Numbered from the stretch's first letter, positions 31,486 to 40,046 are shown. The stretch is 54,775 bases of DNA from an uncultured Lachnospiraceae bacterium (GCA_947245585.1 CAMXPV010000025.1:1-54775); one strand, 5' to 3'. Numbers and translations: made by a program. Notes: a model not told the origin generated them from the sequence alone.

Positions 31486-32472
31486 TCAGGCCTCTTCTTC
31501 CTCAAACCCCTTCAACAGCTTTTCCCGCAGCTTTTCCGCAAAATCTTCCCTGATCTGTGTAAATTCCGTATGCTCATAGAGAAACGAATGCCGGAAAGCG
31601 TCGATCTGGGGAACCGCGTCAAGCAGCTCCTTCCGGATTGCCTCTACCGCGTCCGCGTCCTTTTCCAACATGGCAAGCTCCAGACCACAGGACACCTCAT
31701 GGTATCTCCCCATCTCAAAGCACACCGCCAGCTCCCGCTGTTTCTCCACAAGCTTATGGGCCCGCTCCATATCCTCTTCCTGCACCGCAAGCACATACAT
31801 CCCGTTTAAAGTTAAGCTGACCCTGCCGTAAGCTTCAAACAAAAGTTTCTCATACTCCTTATAGGCCTCCTTCGTCCGCCCCGTCTTCTCAAAGATCTGC
31901 GCCTGTCTGAACTTTTTATTCGGATTCTGCAAAGAAAAGTATTCCAGATAGGATTCCGCCCTGTCATATTGCTCTTTCCTCAGATAAAAGGCAAACAGCG
32001 AATCCGCCGCTTGAAGGCGCATTGCCTCGTCCTCGCTTTGCAGCACCCGCTCAAACAAAGAGACCGTGTACGCTTCGTAATCTTCCTTGTCGGGGATCTC
32101 CTGTAACAGAAGCTGCGCCTGCAAAACAACCGCCGCCGAAAACATCAGCCCTTCGCAGTTCGGATACAGCTCAATCCTTTCCTTGATCCACTGAAAGCAT
32201 TCCCCGAAAGGCGCCGTTTGCAGCTTTTCATCCAACTCGTTGATGATCCCGTTGATCTCCTCTTTCGTCAGTTCCTCCCGAAAAGACAGGAGCGTATCCA
32301 GAGAAATTCCCAAAAGTCTTGCAATGGGCGCAAGCAGCATGATATCCGGAAGGGAGTTCTCATTCTCCCACTTGTTGACCGCCGGCGCTGTCACTCCCAG
32401 TCTGACCGCCATTTCCTCCTGGGTCATATTTTTTTCTTTCCTGTATTTTCTGATTACCTTTCCAATCGACAT
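31486..32472 (-). CDS. XRE-type helix-turn-helix regulator with helical repeat domain
   Basis: 328 residues, ATG (MSIGKVIRKYRKEKNM) after GGAGGG. The helix-turn-helix is at residues 5-60 (MTQEEMAVRLGVTAPAVNKWENENSLPDIMLLAPIARLL). Residues 75-320 are all-helical with TPR-like pairs (EQYDRAESYLEYFSLQNP, GRTKEAYKEYEKLLFEAYG), which in related regulators bind peptides or proteins. A perfect 10-bp inverted repeat covers its promoter and reaches the ribosome binding site, so it is probably self-regulated. No clear target operon is adjacent. Confidence 0.85.
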   Translation of the reverse strand: MSIGKVIRKYRKEKNMTQEEMAVRLGVTAPAVNKWENENSLPDIMLLAPIARLLGISLDTLLSFREELTKEEINGIINELDEKLQTAPFGECFQWIKERIELYPNCEGLMFSAAVVLQAQLLLQEIPDKEDYEAYTVSLFERVLQSEDEAMRLQAADSLFAFYLRKEQYDRAESYLEYFSLQNPNKKFRQAQIFEKTGRTKEAYKEYEKLLFEAYGRVSLTLNGMYVLAVQEEDMERAHKLVEKQRELAVCFEMGRYHEVSCGLELAMLEKDADAVEAIRKELLDAVPQIDAFRHSFLYEHTEFTQIREDFAEKLREKLLKGFEEEEA

Positions 32473-32484
32473 AATAAAAGCCCT

Positions 32485-32534
32485 CCGTCTGTTAGTTTTG
32501 CATCGGCCTTTGCTGATACAAGCATAACAGACGG
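32485..32534. promoter_or_regulatory. inverted repeat at the promoter and RBS of the HTH-TPR regulator
   Basis: CCGTCTGTTA (32485-32494) and TAACAGACGG (32525-32534), exact reverse complements 30 bases apart. On the minus strand a promoter TTGAGC-17-TATGCT has its spacer and -10 in the right arm, and the left arm runs into the GGAGGG ribosome binding site. Confidence 0.6.
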
Positions 32535-32587
32535 AAAGCGTCCGCTCAACTGAGGGTGGGTTAAATATCATTCAAAAAAATTAACTG

Positions 32588-34036
32588 TTATTCATATGGT
32601 TCAAACAAGTCATCCATTGTCACGACATTTGTAAACACGCCGCTGTACTCATTACGCCGCAGCCCAAAAGTAGTAATTAAGGTATTATGAATCGCCATCC
32701 TTTTATGAACTTCTTCCGCCAATATTTCCTGTCTGCGCAAAAGATGCGCATAATAACTTTTATTAACCGAGAACTCTCCCCCGTAATACTTCATTTCACA
32801 CATATTAATGACATTATCATTTCTGGCTATCAGTAAATCAATCTGTGTTCCTTCCTCGTCGCCGTTTCTTTTCGACCAGGCTGAATTTTCAGATATAACC
32901 CCTGAAATTCCAAGGGCTCTTTTAATTTGATCCACATGATTAAAACAGACGTTTTCAAACGCAAAACCACGCCACACCGTAATCGGCCCGGAAGTAACAT
33001 TCTGCTGCCAGAATTTTTCATTTATCTGCTTTTGATTATTGATAAAATGCAGATAAAAGATACAAAACGGATCGATCAGCTTGTAATGCTCTTCCCGTTT
33101 TCGAAAGCCAAACGGTACATACTTTTTAACAAAATCACTGGATTCCAAGGCATTCAGATTACGGGACAGCCTTCCGCCGTCCGTGATTTTGAGCATTTCC
33201 GTAATCTCTTTCCTCGTATATCCTGCATTTCTGCAATACAGCAGCTGCACAATCGCTTTCACCGCCTCAGGATTGACAAACAGCGAGGCAAATAATCTGT
33301 TGTACTCGTCGCGCAGCTTTGCGTTTTTTGCAAAAAACAAATCGTCTATATTTTGGGACAGACTCCGTTCCCCATTGATATATCCCATGTAATAGGGAAT
33401 CCCTCCAAAAATCATATAGCTCTGAACGATATCATACCTGCTGATCGCTACATGATTGCTCTCGTAAAATTCTTCACACTCACGTAAACAAAAGGGAGAC
33501 AACTTAATTTCATAGGTAATACGGTTATATAATCCCCCGTGATTATTAATCAGTTTGTCCTGTATCCATGAATTCGCGCTCCCACATACGATAACCATAA
33601 GATTCTTACGATGGCACCCCCATGTATTCCAAAAACCCTCAAACGCCCTGATAAATCCTGATCTCGGCGTGTCAAGCCACGGAAGTTCATCAAGAAAAAC
33701 CAATTGTCTGGAACCATCGTCAATCTTTTGCAAAAATTTTTCCAATAACAGGAATGCCTCCAACCAACTCTTTGGCTTTTCACTTTTTTCCATGCCATGG
33801 AGCATGAGCGAATTGTAAAAATGTTCCAATTGCAGTTTCAAGAGTCCCCTCGCGTTTTCATCCGCCGGAGACAGTCCGGCGTGTCTAAATGTGATGCGGC
33901 CTGCAAATGTTTCATCCACCAGATAGGTTTTCCCGACGCGGCGTCTGCCATAAATTGTAACTAGTTCGGCCTGATCCCGGTCATATAATCTGTTTAACTC
34001 CTTTACTTCCTGTTTTCTTCCAACCATATTTTTCAC
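32588..34036 (-). CDS. AAA ATPase with DUF234-like C-terminal domain (orphan ATPase family)
   Basis: 482 residues. Walker A GRRRVGKT is at about 30-37 and Walker B LVFLDELPW at about 112-120. Residues about 270-330 look like a winged helix (GYTRKEITEMLKITDGGRLSRNLNALE). The C-terminal DUF234-like part holds a PD-(D/E)xK-like core (TQIDLLIARND then MCEMKYY). Proteins of this kind are common in anaerobic bacteria and archaea, with no settled function. Two tandem palindromic repeats flank its promoter (34048-34164). Same general plan as the DUF4143 ATPase at 26232-27455 but a different subfamily. Confidence 0.88.
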   Translation of the reverse strand: MKNMVGRKQEVKELNRLYDRDQAELVTIYGRRRVGKTYLVDETFAGRITFRHAGLSPADENARGLLKLQLEHFYNSLMLHGMEKSEKPKSWLEAFLLLEKFLQKIDDGSRQLVFLDELPWLDTPRSGFIRAFEGFWNTWGCHRKNLMVIVCGSANSWIQDKLINNHGGLYNRITYEIKLSPFCLRECEEFYESNHVAISRYDIVQSYMIFGGIPYYMGYINGERSLSQNIDDLFFAKNAKLRDEYNRLFASLFVNPEAVKAIVQLLYCRNAGYTRKEITEMLKITDGGRLSRNLNALESSDFVKKYVPFGFRKREEHYKLIDPFCIFYLHFINNQKQINEKFWQQNVTSGPITVWRGFAFENVCFNHVDQIKRALGISGVISENSAWSKRNGDEEGTQIDLLIARNDNVINMCEMKYYGGEFSVNKSYYAHLLRRQEILAEEVHKRMAIHNTLITTFGLRRNEYSGVFTNVVTMDDLFEPYE

Positions 34037-34047
34037 CTGTTTATTTT

Positions 34048-34164
34048 AAACGGCGGTCAATCGTATTTTTAGCTGTTTCACCGCCGCTTTATTTTGTTAA
34101 AACAAGTATATACAATTTTTAAGCGGCGGTCAACACCTATTTTTAAGCATTTCACCGCCGCTTT
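34048..34164. repeat. two tandem palindromic repeats flanking the ATPase promoter
   Basis: Copy 1 is 34048-34090 and copy 2 is 34121-34164, 73 bases apart. Each has outer arms AAGCGGCGGT / ACCGCCGCTT (copy 1 with one change) and a conserved centre (TATTTTTA on the plus strand). The copies lie on either side of the -10 of the ATPase promoter, and the -35 (TTGACC) lies inside the arm of copy 2. Confidence 0.85.
34105..34133 (-). promoter_or_regulatory. sigma-A promoter of the DUF234-type ATPase
   Basis: Minus strand: TTGACC (34128-34133), 17-base spacer, TATACT (34105-34110). The downstream palindromic repeat would be in the 5' leader. Confidence 0.75.
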
Positions 34165-34199
34165 GTTTAAAGAAACTATATTATGATTTTTCATCTACT

Positions 34200-34607
34200 C
34201 TATATATTTTTCCTGATTTTCAGAATATTCTGCCCGTCCTTGTACTCATAGGAAATGTCGTCCATGCTCTTTTTCACCATATAGATTCCCAGACCGCCGA
34301 TTTCCCGCTCCTCGGCGGAAAGAGTAACGTCGGGGTCAGCCTGCGCGAGTGGGTCGTAGGGAACGCCGTTGTCAATGAAGGTAATCACCACGGCCAGAGG
34401 CTCTTCGATCACCTCAACCCGAACGGTAGCCGGGCCTGTCTTCGGATGATAGGCATAGTGCGCGATATTGCCAAACAGCTCGTCTATGGCAATGTCCACC
34501 TGCATCTGCGCTTTGATCGGACAATCAAGCTGCTCTAACTGTTCGTCTACAAAAGCGGTTACGACGACAACATTTTCTACCGTTGCGTCTATGGTAAGCT
34601 CCTTCAT
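34200..34607 (-). CDS. RsbW/SpoIIAB-like serine kinase (anti-sigma factor type ATPase)
   Basis: 135 residues, ATG (MKELTIDATVEN) after GGAGGGGAAC. A HATPase fold of the RsbW type: VDIAIDELFGNIAHYAY (N-box, with the ELF.N core), ITFIDNGVPYDP (G1) and GGLGIYMVKKSMDD (G2). Such proteins either bind a sigma factor or phosphorylate a STAS antagonist. It is the last gene of the lysS operon, with a STAS protein two genes upstream, so the pair likely works by partner switching. No sigma factor of the SigB/SigF type is in view. Confidence 0.88.
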   Translation of the reverse strand: MKELTIDATVENVVVVTAFVDEQLEQLDCPIKAQMQVDIAIDELFGNIAHYAYHPKTGPATVRVEVIEEPLAVVITFIDNGVPYDPLAQADPDVTLSAEEREIGGLGIYMVKKSMDDISYEYKDGQNILKIRKNI

Positions 34608-34644
34608 GTTCCCCTCCATACGGAAAATACCCTTCTTCACCCTG

Positions 34645-35148
34645 TTACATTTTGGGTCTCGGAACCAGCCCGTTGATCAGGCCCTGCATCTGATAGTGCC
34701 TGATTTTTTCCTGAAGTCTGGCATTATTCTCTTTCTTGCTGTCCGCCTTCGCGTTGATATCGTCAAGCAGCAAATCAATATTTTTCTGCATTACAATCAT
34801 GCTTCGTCCCATGCTTCTCATAATGTCCAGAACATTTTTGGGATTCATCTGGATAAATTCTTCCAGATATTCCTTTGTGATTCTCATGAGCAAAACTTCA
34901 TCGTAAGCAATCACCGTATAGGTACACGGCTCCTCCGACAACACATTCATTTCTCCAAAACACCGGTGTTTGGAATAAATGCCGATCAGATGCTCGTCCT
35001 CCTCCCCATAACGCACATAGACGGCTACGGAGCCGGACAGCACTTTGTACATCGTATCACAGCGCGTTCCCTCTCTCATAATAATATCATCCGCATGGAA
35101 GCTCTGTATCTTTTTGGAATCTGTATGTTCCTTCGTTTTTTTATCCAC
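34645..35148 (-). CDS. cyclic-nucleotide-binding (CRP-fold) domain protein without DNA-binding domain
   Basis: 167 residues from a GTG start after GGGGGAAC. The cNMP-type beta-barrel is at about 20-125 (IMREGTRCDTMYKVLSGSVAVYV, CFGEMNVLSEEPCTYTVIAYDEVLLMRI, with FGEMNVL in place of the usual FGE.AL). The last 40 residues are a coiled coil (LLLDDINAKADSKKENNARLQEKI). There is no helix-turn-helix, so it is not a transcription factor. It lies between the STAS gene and the RsbW-like gene and may sense a nucleotide for that module. Confidence 0.83.
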   Translation of the reverse strand: MDKKTKEHTDSKKIQSFHADDIIMREGTRCDTMYKVLSGSVAVYVRYGEEDEHLIGIYSKHRCFGEMNVLSEEPCTYTVIAYDEVLLMRITKEYLEEFIQMNPKNVLDIMRSMGRSMIVMQKNIDLLLDDINAKADSKKENNARLQEKIRHYQMQGLINGLVPRPKM

Positions 35149-35169
35149 GACCGTTCCCCCGCTATGTCT

Positions 35170-35469
35170 CTATGCTTCTATGGTGAGAATATCGGAAAAA
35201 CCTGTCACTTCAAAAATTTCCGCAATTGTCTCATTGACATGACGGATTACCATGTCACCCTGCTTGTTCATAGTCTTCTGGGCAGATAACAACACGCGAA
35301 GCCCTGCGGAAGAAAGGTATTCCAACCCCTCAAAATCTAAAATCAGATGTTCTGTCCCGTCCAGGTCTTTCTTTAATTCCGCCTCCAGATTCGGCGCAGT
35401 CGTCGTATCCAGTCGTCCCGCCAGCGTCACCGTCAACTCATTTCCGCTTTTTTGCTTCTCAATTGTCAT
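35170..35469 (-). CDS. STAS domain protein (anti-sigma factor antagonist type)
   Basis: 99 residues, one STAS domain (MTIEKQKSGNELTVTLAGRLDTTTAPNLEAEL at the start). The phospho-acceptor loop is LEYLSSAGLRVLL, with Ser in the position phosphorylated by SpoIIAB/RsbW-type kinases. Its ATG overlaps the lysS stop by 4 bases (ATGA), with GGAGG inside lysS, so translation is coupled. Likely partner of the RsbW-like kinase at 34200-34607. Confidence 0.9.
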   Translation of the reverse strand: MTIEKQKSGNELTVTLAGRLDTTTAPNLEAELKKDLDGTEHLILDFEGLEYLSSAGLRVLLSAQKTMNKQGDMVIRHVNETIAEIFEVTGFSDILTIEA

Positions 35470-37595
35470 GTGAATGCCTCCATATATTTATTTACATCCG
35501 CCTCGCAGCTTCTCATGGCCAGAATGGTCTTGTCAAAAAGCTCGTCCAACTCCCAGTCAAGCATCTGCGCGCCTTGGGCAATCACTTCTCTGGAGCAGCC
35601 CGCCGCAAACTTCTTGTCCTTAAACTTCTTTTTCAGGCTCTTGACCTCCATATCCATCGTGCTTTTGGAGGGCCGCATCAGGGCACATGACCAGATCAGG
35701 CCCGTCAGCTCGTCAGCCGCAAACAACACCTTCTCCATCTCAAGTCTTGGCTCCTCCTCGCTGCAAAGGCCGTAACCATGAGAGCAGACCGCATAAATCA
35801 TGTCCTCGCTCACGCCGCCTTCGCGCAGCAGTTCCGGCGCTTTTTTACAGTGTTCCTCCGGGTAAAGCTCAAAATCTATATCGTGCAGAAGTCCGGTAAT
35901 GCCCCAGAACTCCTCTTCCTCCGCATAACCAAGCTCCTTCGCATACCAACGCATCACGCCCTCCACCGTCAGCGCGTGCTGAATATGAAAAGGCTCCTTG
36001 TTGTATTTCTTCAGAAGCGCAAGCGCCTCCTCCCGTGTAATACTGCTCTTTTTCGCCTCGCCGCCCGCCTGCTTTTTCGCAGACTTTGCGCTGTCGGAGG
36101 GCTTTTTATCCAGACTCTTCATCGTCGGGAAGAGCAAAACATCGCGAATCGCAGGGGAATTGGTAAGTAACATCACCAACCTGTCAATGCCATAGCCGAT
36201 CCCGCCTGTAGGCGGCATCCCGATCTCCAGGGCATTCATGAAATCCTCGTCGGTGGTGTTGGCCTCTTCGTCTCCTGCCGCAAGCGCCGCCTCCTGCGCT
36301 TTGAAACGCTCCCTCTGGTCAATGGGGTCGTTCAACTCAGAATAGGCGTTGCACATTTCCCTTGCAGTGATGAACAGCTCAAACCGCTCCACGTATTCCG
36401 GCTTGTCCGGCTTTCTCTTGGTGAGGGGCGAAATCTCCACAGGGTGATCCATGACAAAGGTGGGCTGTACCAGATGCTCCTCCACAAACTCCTCAAAGAA
36501 GAGATTGATAATATCCCCTTTGGTGTGCCGCTCCTCGTAGTGCAGGCCCTTCTCGTCCGCCAGCTTCTTCGCCGCCGCAGTGTCCGCAACCTCGTCAAAG
36601 TCAACGCCCGTATATTTCTTCACAGCCTCCACCATGGTAATCCGCTCAAAAGGCTTGCCCAGATCAATCTCCACGTCCCCGTAAGGCACCGTGGTCGTGC
36701 CGCAGACCTCCTTCGCCACATGGCGGAACATATTCTCTGTCAAATCCATCATGCCGTTATAGTCGGTGTAAGCCTGATACAGCTCCATCAGGGTAAACTC
36801 CGGGTTATGCCTTGCATCCAGCCCCTCGTTTCGGAACACCCGGCCGATCTCGTAGACGCGCTCCATGCCGCCCACAATCAGCCTCTTTAAATATAATTCC
36901 AGGGAGATGCGCAGTTTCACATCCTCGTCAAGCGCATTGTAGTGGGTTTCAAAGGGTCTCGCCGCCGCGCCGCCCGCATTGGATACAAGCATGGGTGTCT
37001 CCACCTCCAAAAAGCCCTGCGCGTCCAGATAACGTCTGATGGAACTGATGATCTTGGAGCGCATGACGAAGGTCTTTCTGACATCCTCGTTCATGATCAG
37101 ATCCGTGTATCTTTGCCGGTAACGGATATCGGTATTTACCAGGCCATGATACTTCTCCGGCAGGATCTGCAAACTTTTTGACAGCAGTGTCACTTTTGAT
37201 GCATGGACAGAGGTCTCACCTGTTTTGGTCTTAAAAACCTCGCCCTCGATGCCCACAATGTCGCCCACGTCATATTTCTTGAAATCGGCGTAGGAATCCT
37301 CCCCCACGCTGTCCCTTGCCACATAAACCTGGATATCGCCCTGCAAATCCTGCACATTGCAAAAAGACGCCTTACCCATAACGCGCTTACTCATCACACG
37401 GCCCGCAACGGAAACCTGTTTCCCTTCCAATGCGTCGAATTGATCCTTAATCTCCAGACTATGATGGGTCACATCATACCTGGTAATCTGAAATGGGTCC
37501 TTTCCCGCCTCCTGCAAGGCGGAAAGTTTTTCCCTCCTGACCTTTAAAAGCTGATTGATATCCTGCTCCTGCGGTGTATTATGCTGCTCTGCCAT
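35466..37595 (-). CDS. lysS: lysyl-tRNA synthetase (class II) fused to a C-terminal HD domain
   Basis: 709 residues against about 490-500 for usual LysRS. Residues 1-492 are a full class II LysRS: anticodon-binding OB fold (about 55-170), motif 1 (FLEVETPML), motif 2 (VYEIGRVFRNEGLDARHNPEFTLME, about 250-275) and motif 3 (PTGGIGYGIDRLVML, about 455-470). A Lys/Ser-rich linker (about 493-520) leads to an HD domain (about 521-709) with His540, H571-D572 (GLLHDID), His606 (CSHGYG) and Asp628 (FAADELTGL), resembling the predicted HD hydrolases of COG2316. LysRS charges tRNA-Lys with lysine; the HD part is probably a metal-dependent phosphohydrolase. Follows greA by 15 bases; the STAS gene overlaps its stop. 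Confidence 0.95.
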   Translation of the reverse strand: MAEQHNTPQEQDINQLLKVRREKLSALQEAGKDPFQITRYDVTHHSLEIKDQFDALEGKQVSVAGRVMSKRVMGKASFCNVQDLQGDIQVYVARDSVGEDSYADFKKYDVGDIVGIEGEVFKTKTGETSVHASKVTLLSKSLQILPEKYHGLVNTDIRYRQRYTDLIMNEDVRKTFVMRSKIISSIRRYLDAQGFLEVETPMLVSNAGGAAARPFETHYNALDEDVKLRISLELYLKRLIVGGMERVYEIGRVFRNEGLDARHNPEFTLMELYQAYTDYNGMMDLTENMFRHVAKEVCGTTTVPYGDVEIDLGKPFERITMVEAVKKYTGVDFDEVADTAAAKKLADEKGLHYEERHTKGDIINLFFEEFVEEHLVQPTFVMDHPVEISPLTKRKPDKPEYVERFELFITAREMCNAYSELNDPIDQRERFKAQEAALAAGDEEANTTDEDFMNALEIGMPPTGGIGYGIDRLVMLLTNSPAIRDVLLFPTMKSLDKKPSDSAKSAKKQAGGEAKKSSITREEALALLKKYNKEPFHIQHALTVEGVMRWYAKELGYAEEEEFWGITGLLHDIDFELYPEEHCKKAPELLREGGVSEDMIYAVCSHGYGLCSEEEPRLEMEKVLFAADELTGLIWSCALMRPSKSTMDMEVKSLKKKFKDKKFAAGCSREVIAQGAQMLDWELDELFDKTILAMRSCEADVNKYMEAFT

Positions 37596-37610
37596 CTGTT
37601 GTTCCTTCCT

Positions 37611-38093
37611 CTAATTGGATCTCTGAATCTCCAAAACCTTGTACTGAATCATGCCTGCCTGCGTCTCCACTTCCACCGTATCGCCCACTTTGCTGCCGAT
37701 CAGCGCCTTGCCGACAGGAGATTCATTGGATATCTTGCCTTTCAGGCTGTTTGCCTCAGTAGAACCAACGATCTTATATTCCAACTCCTCGTTAAACTCC
37801 ACGTCCAATATCTTCACCTGACAACCAATGTTAATCTTATCAAGATCGATCTCATCCTCCACCACAACCTCGGCGTTTTTGAGAATCTTTTCAAGCTCCT
37901 CGATTCTGGCCTCAATGTCGCGCTGCTCATCCTTTGCAGCGTCGTACTCCGCATTCTCGGAGAGGTCGCCCTGCTCTCTTGCCTCCTTGATCTTCTGCGC
38001 CACTTCCCGGCGCTTCACCACTTTCAGTTCGTGGAGCTCATCCTCGTACTTGCGAAGTCCTTCATAAGTTAAGATATTCTTTTTCTCATGCAT
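37611..38093 (-). CDS. greA: transcription elongation factor GreA
   Basis: 160 residues, ATG ([12 protein letters not shown]) after GGGAGAAC; a longer reading to 38159 was rejected. The N-terminal coiled coil (10-75) has the acidic tip ([17 protein letters not shown]) that reaches into the RNA polymerase secondary channel; the C-terminal FKBP-like domain spans about 82-158 ([34 protein letters not shown]). It rescues arrested RNA polymerase by stimulating RNA cleavage. Adjacent to lysS, as in many Firmicutes. Confidence 0.97.
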   Translation of the reverse strand: MHEKKNILTYEGLRKYEDELHELKVVKRREVAQKIKEAREQGDLSENAEYDAAKDEQRDIEARIEELEKILKNAEVVVEDEIDLDKINIGCQVKILDVEFNEELEYKIVGSTEANSLKGKISNESPVGKALIGSKVGDTVEVETQAGMIQYKVLEIQRSN

Positions 38094-38192
38094 GGTAAAA
38101 GTTCTCCCTTTCCCTCTATTTATCATATACCTTTCCAGTCTATAATCCCTTGCTGCCACGCCATTTATCTGCCCATGCCGGGCGGACGGCTT

Positions 38193-39026
38193 TCACAACT
38201 CCCTATCATACCCAGTTTTCACTATGGTGTCAAGATATTTGAGCGGCGAAACGTAGAGAATTTCCCCGTTTTTTCTGATGCAGGTCCGCTCCTTTTCCTG
38301 ATCGGAAGTCAAATCCACATAGACCGCCCTCTCCCGCGCCATCCTCGGATACCGGGGCGCTGCCGCCAAATCCAAAATAACGCCGCCGCATCTTTCCTTT
38401 CCGCAGCAAAGCCCCTTCTCCCCCGCCTGATAAGGCCGCATTGCGGGCACAAGCCCGTACTCATATCCGTACTCTTCCAGGTAGTCCCCCGTCTCCTCCC
38501 AGATATCCGTCCCCGCCACCTCCTCATAATAAAAAAGAAGGTCGTTAATCCTTGGCAGATAGGGGGTGAGGAGCCCCAGAGTCATCTCCATCTGACGGTC
38601 CGTATCGTCGGGGCTTCCAAGCAGCACCGCCACCCTGCCCTTTTCTCGGAGACAGTCGGCGGCATAGGCCGCAAGCAGACCTGCTCCCATTCTCTCCACC
38701 GTCTCCTTTCGCATTTCCCATCTTCCCAAATATTTTTCCGACACGCTTGTCATAATTTCAGGGTGGAGGAAAGCATCCGCCATCCCATCAGCCAGATGCA
38801 GCGTCCTCTCCATAGTCTCCGACAAAAGCTCCGGCGGCCACGGTTTCTTTTTATAATAAAAAGGCGGTATCGGGCAATCCACAGGCACAAAAAAGCCGCC
38901 CGTCTCCTCTGCCGTCAATGTTCTTTCCCTCAGAACCGCATCCTGCCACCAGTGTTTCTTGGCGGCGTTATTTTTATACATCTGTTCCGGTGCCGGATGA
39001 AAATAAATAATCGTCTCCGTTTCCAT
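38193..39026 (-). CDS. protein of unknown function between dusB and greA
   Basis: 277 residues, not recognised. Soluble; no signal peptide or membrane helix. It is rich in Glu, Arg, Tyr and Trp. A central stretch (GRVAVLLGSPDDTDRQMEMTLGLL) looks like a Rossmann-like strand-loop-helix. A further patch has two close Cys pairs (GLCCGKERCGG). The gene fits the same operon direction and spacing as its neighbours, with 49 bases to dusB and 99 to greA, but has only a weak ribosome binding site. Coding is supported by length, codon pattern and lack of a competing frame. No function is proposed. Confidence 0.7.
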   Translation of the reverse strand: METETIIYFHPAPEQMYKNNAAKKHWWQDAVLRERTLTAEETGGFFVPVDCPIPPFYYKKKPWPPELLSETMERTLHLADGMADAFLHPEIMTSVSEKYLGRWEMRKETVERMGAGLLAAYAADCLREKGRVAVLLGSPDDTDRQMEMTLGLLTPYLPRINDLLFYYEEVAGTDIWEETGDYLEEYGYEYGLVPAMRPYQAGEKGLCCGKERCGGVILDLAAAPRYPRMARERAVYVDLTSDQEKERTCIRKNGEILYVSPLKYLDTIVKTGYDREL

Positions 39027-39074
39027 AGCGCGCCTGTCCCGTCTATCGTTTTGAGACAGTATATGCCGGATCTG

Positions 39075-40046
39075 TCACATGGATTCCACCAATTCAACAA
39101 TCTCCTCAAAGCGTTCCACCAGATTGACGCGCTGTCTGAACTTTGCGGAACCAGGCATACCCGCCGTATACCATGACAGGTGTTTTCTCATCTCCCGGAT
39201 GCCGGTGTACTCCCCTTTCGTCTCCAATTGGAGCGCGGCGTGGCGCAGGATCATTTTCTTTTTTTCCTCCATGGCAGGCGGCAAAAGCTTCCGTCCGTCC
39301 TCCAGATAGGCAATAACCTGTCGAAACAGCCATGGGTTCCCCCTTGCGGCGCGGCCGATCATCACCCCGTCGCAGCCTGTTTCCATAAGGAGCTTCGCCG
39401 CCGTCTCACCGTCCGTCACGTCCCCGTTTCCGATCACGGGAATGGAAACGGCCTCCTTCACTTTTGCAATGATCTCCCAATCGGCCTGTCCGCTGTAAAA
39501 CTCTTCCCTCGTCCTGCCGTGCACGGCAACCGCCGCAGCCCCCGCCGCCTCCGCTATCTTTGCCATCTCCACCGCATTGACGTGCTCCGCGTCAAACCCC
39601 TTGCGAATCTTCACCGTGACAGGTTTCCCTATCGCCTTCACCGTGGCGGCGATGATCTTTCCCGCAAGCTCCGGCTCCCGCATCAGCGCCGACCCCTCCC
39701 CATTGTTCACGATTTTCGGCACGGGGCAGCCCATGTTGATATCCAAAAAGGCGAAAGGGCGCTCCTCAATCCTTTTTGCCATCTCGCTGACAATCTTCGG
39801 ATCCGAGCCGAACAGCTGTAACGAAACCGGCCCCTCCTCCGGATGGATGGCAAGCAGCTCCTCCGTGTTCTTATTCCCGTAAAGAATGGCCTTTGCGCTG
39901 ACCATCTCCATCCCCGCAAGGCCCGCCCCCTGTTCGCTGCACAACAAACGAAAAGGCAGGTCCGTTACGCCTGCCATAGGAGCAAGTATGATATTGTTTT
40001 CCAAAGTTACCCCGCCGACCGCAAGCGGCTTTAATAACACATTCAT
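39075..40046 (-). CDS. dusB: tRNA-dihydrouridine synthase
   Basis: 323 residues. FMN-dependent TIM barrel: NIILAPMAGVTDLPFRLLC at the N-terminus, MGCPVPKIVNNGEGSALM with the catalytic Cys, VTVKIRKGFD, VHGRTREEFYSGQADW, VIGNGDVTDG and DGVMIGRAARGNPWLF. It reduces uridine to dihydrouridine in the tRNA D-loop. The subgroup (DusB) is taken from overall similarity and genomic context near greA/lysS. The ribosome binding site is weak; the start is supported by alignment to the family N-terminus. Confidence 0.93.
   Translation of the reverse strand: MNVLLKPLAVGGVTLENNIILAPMAGVTDLPFRLLCSEQGAGLAGMEMVSAKAILYGNKNTEELLAIHPEEGPVSLQLFGSDPKIVSEMAKRIEERPFAFLDINMGCPVPKIVNNGEGSALMREPELAGKIIAATVKAIGKPVTVKIRKGFDAEHVNAVEMAKIAEAAGAAAVAVHGRTREEFYSGQADWEIIAKVKEAVSIPVIGNGDVTDGETAAKLLMETGCDGVMIGRAARGNPWLFRQVIAYLEDGRKLLPPAMEEKKKMILRHAALQLETKGEYTGIREMRKHLSWYTAGMPGSAKFRQRVNLVERFEEIVELVESM

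Noticed and set aside
38088..39176. A 362-codon plus-strand frame opposite greA's leader, the unknown gene and the end of dusB
   Set aside because: Antisense to a better-supported minus-strand gene; composition rich in His, Pro and Arg, no ribosome binding site and no domain.
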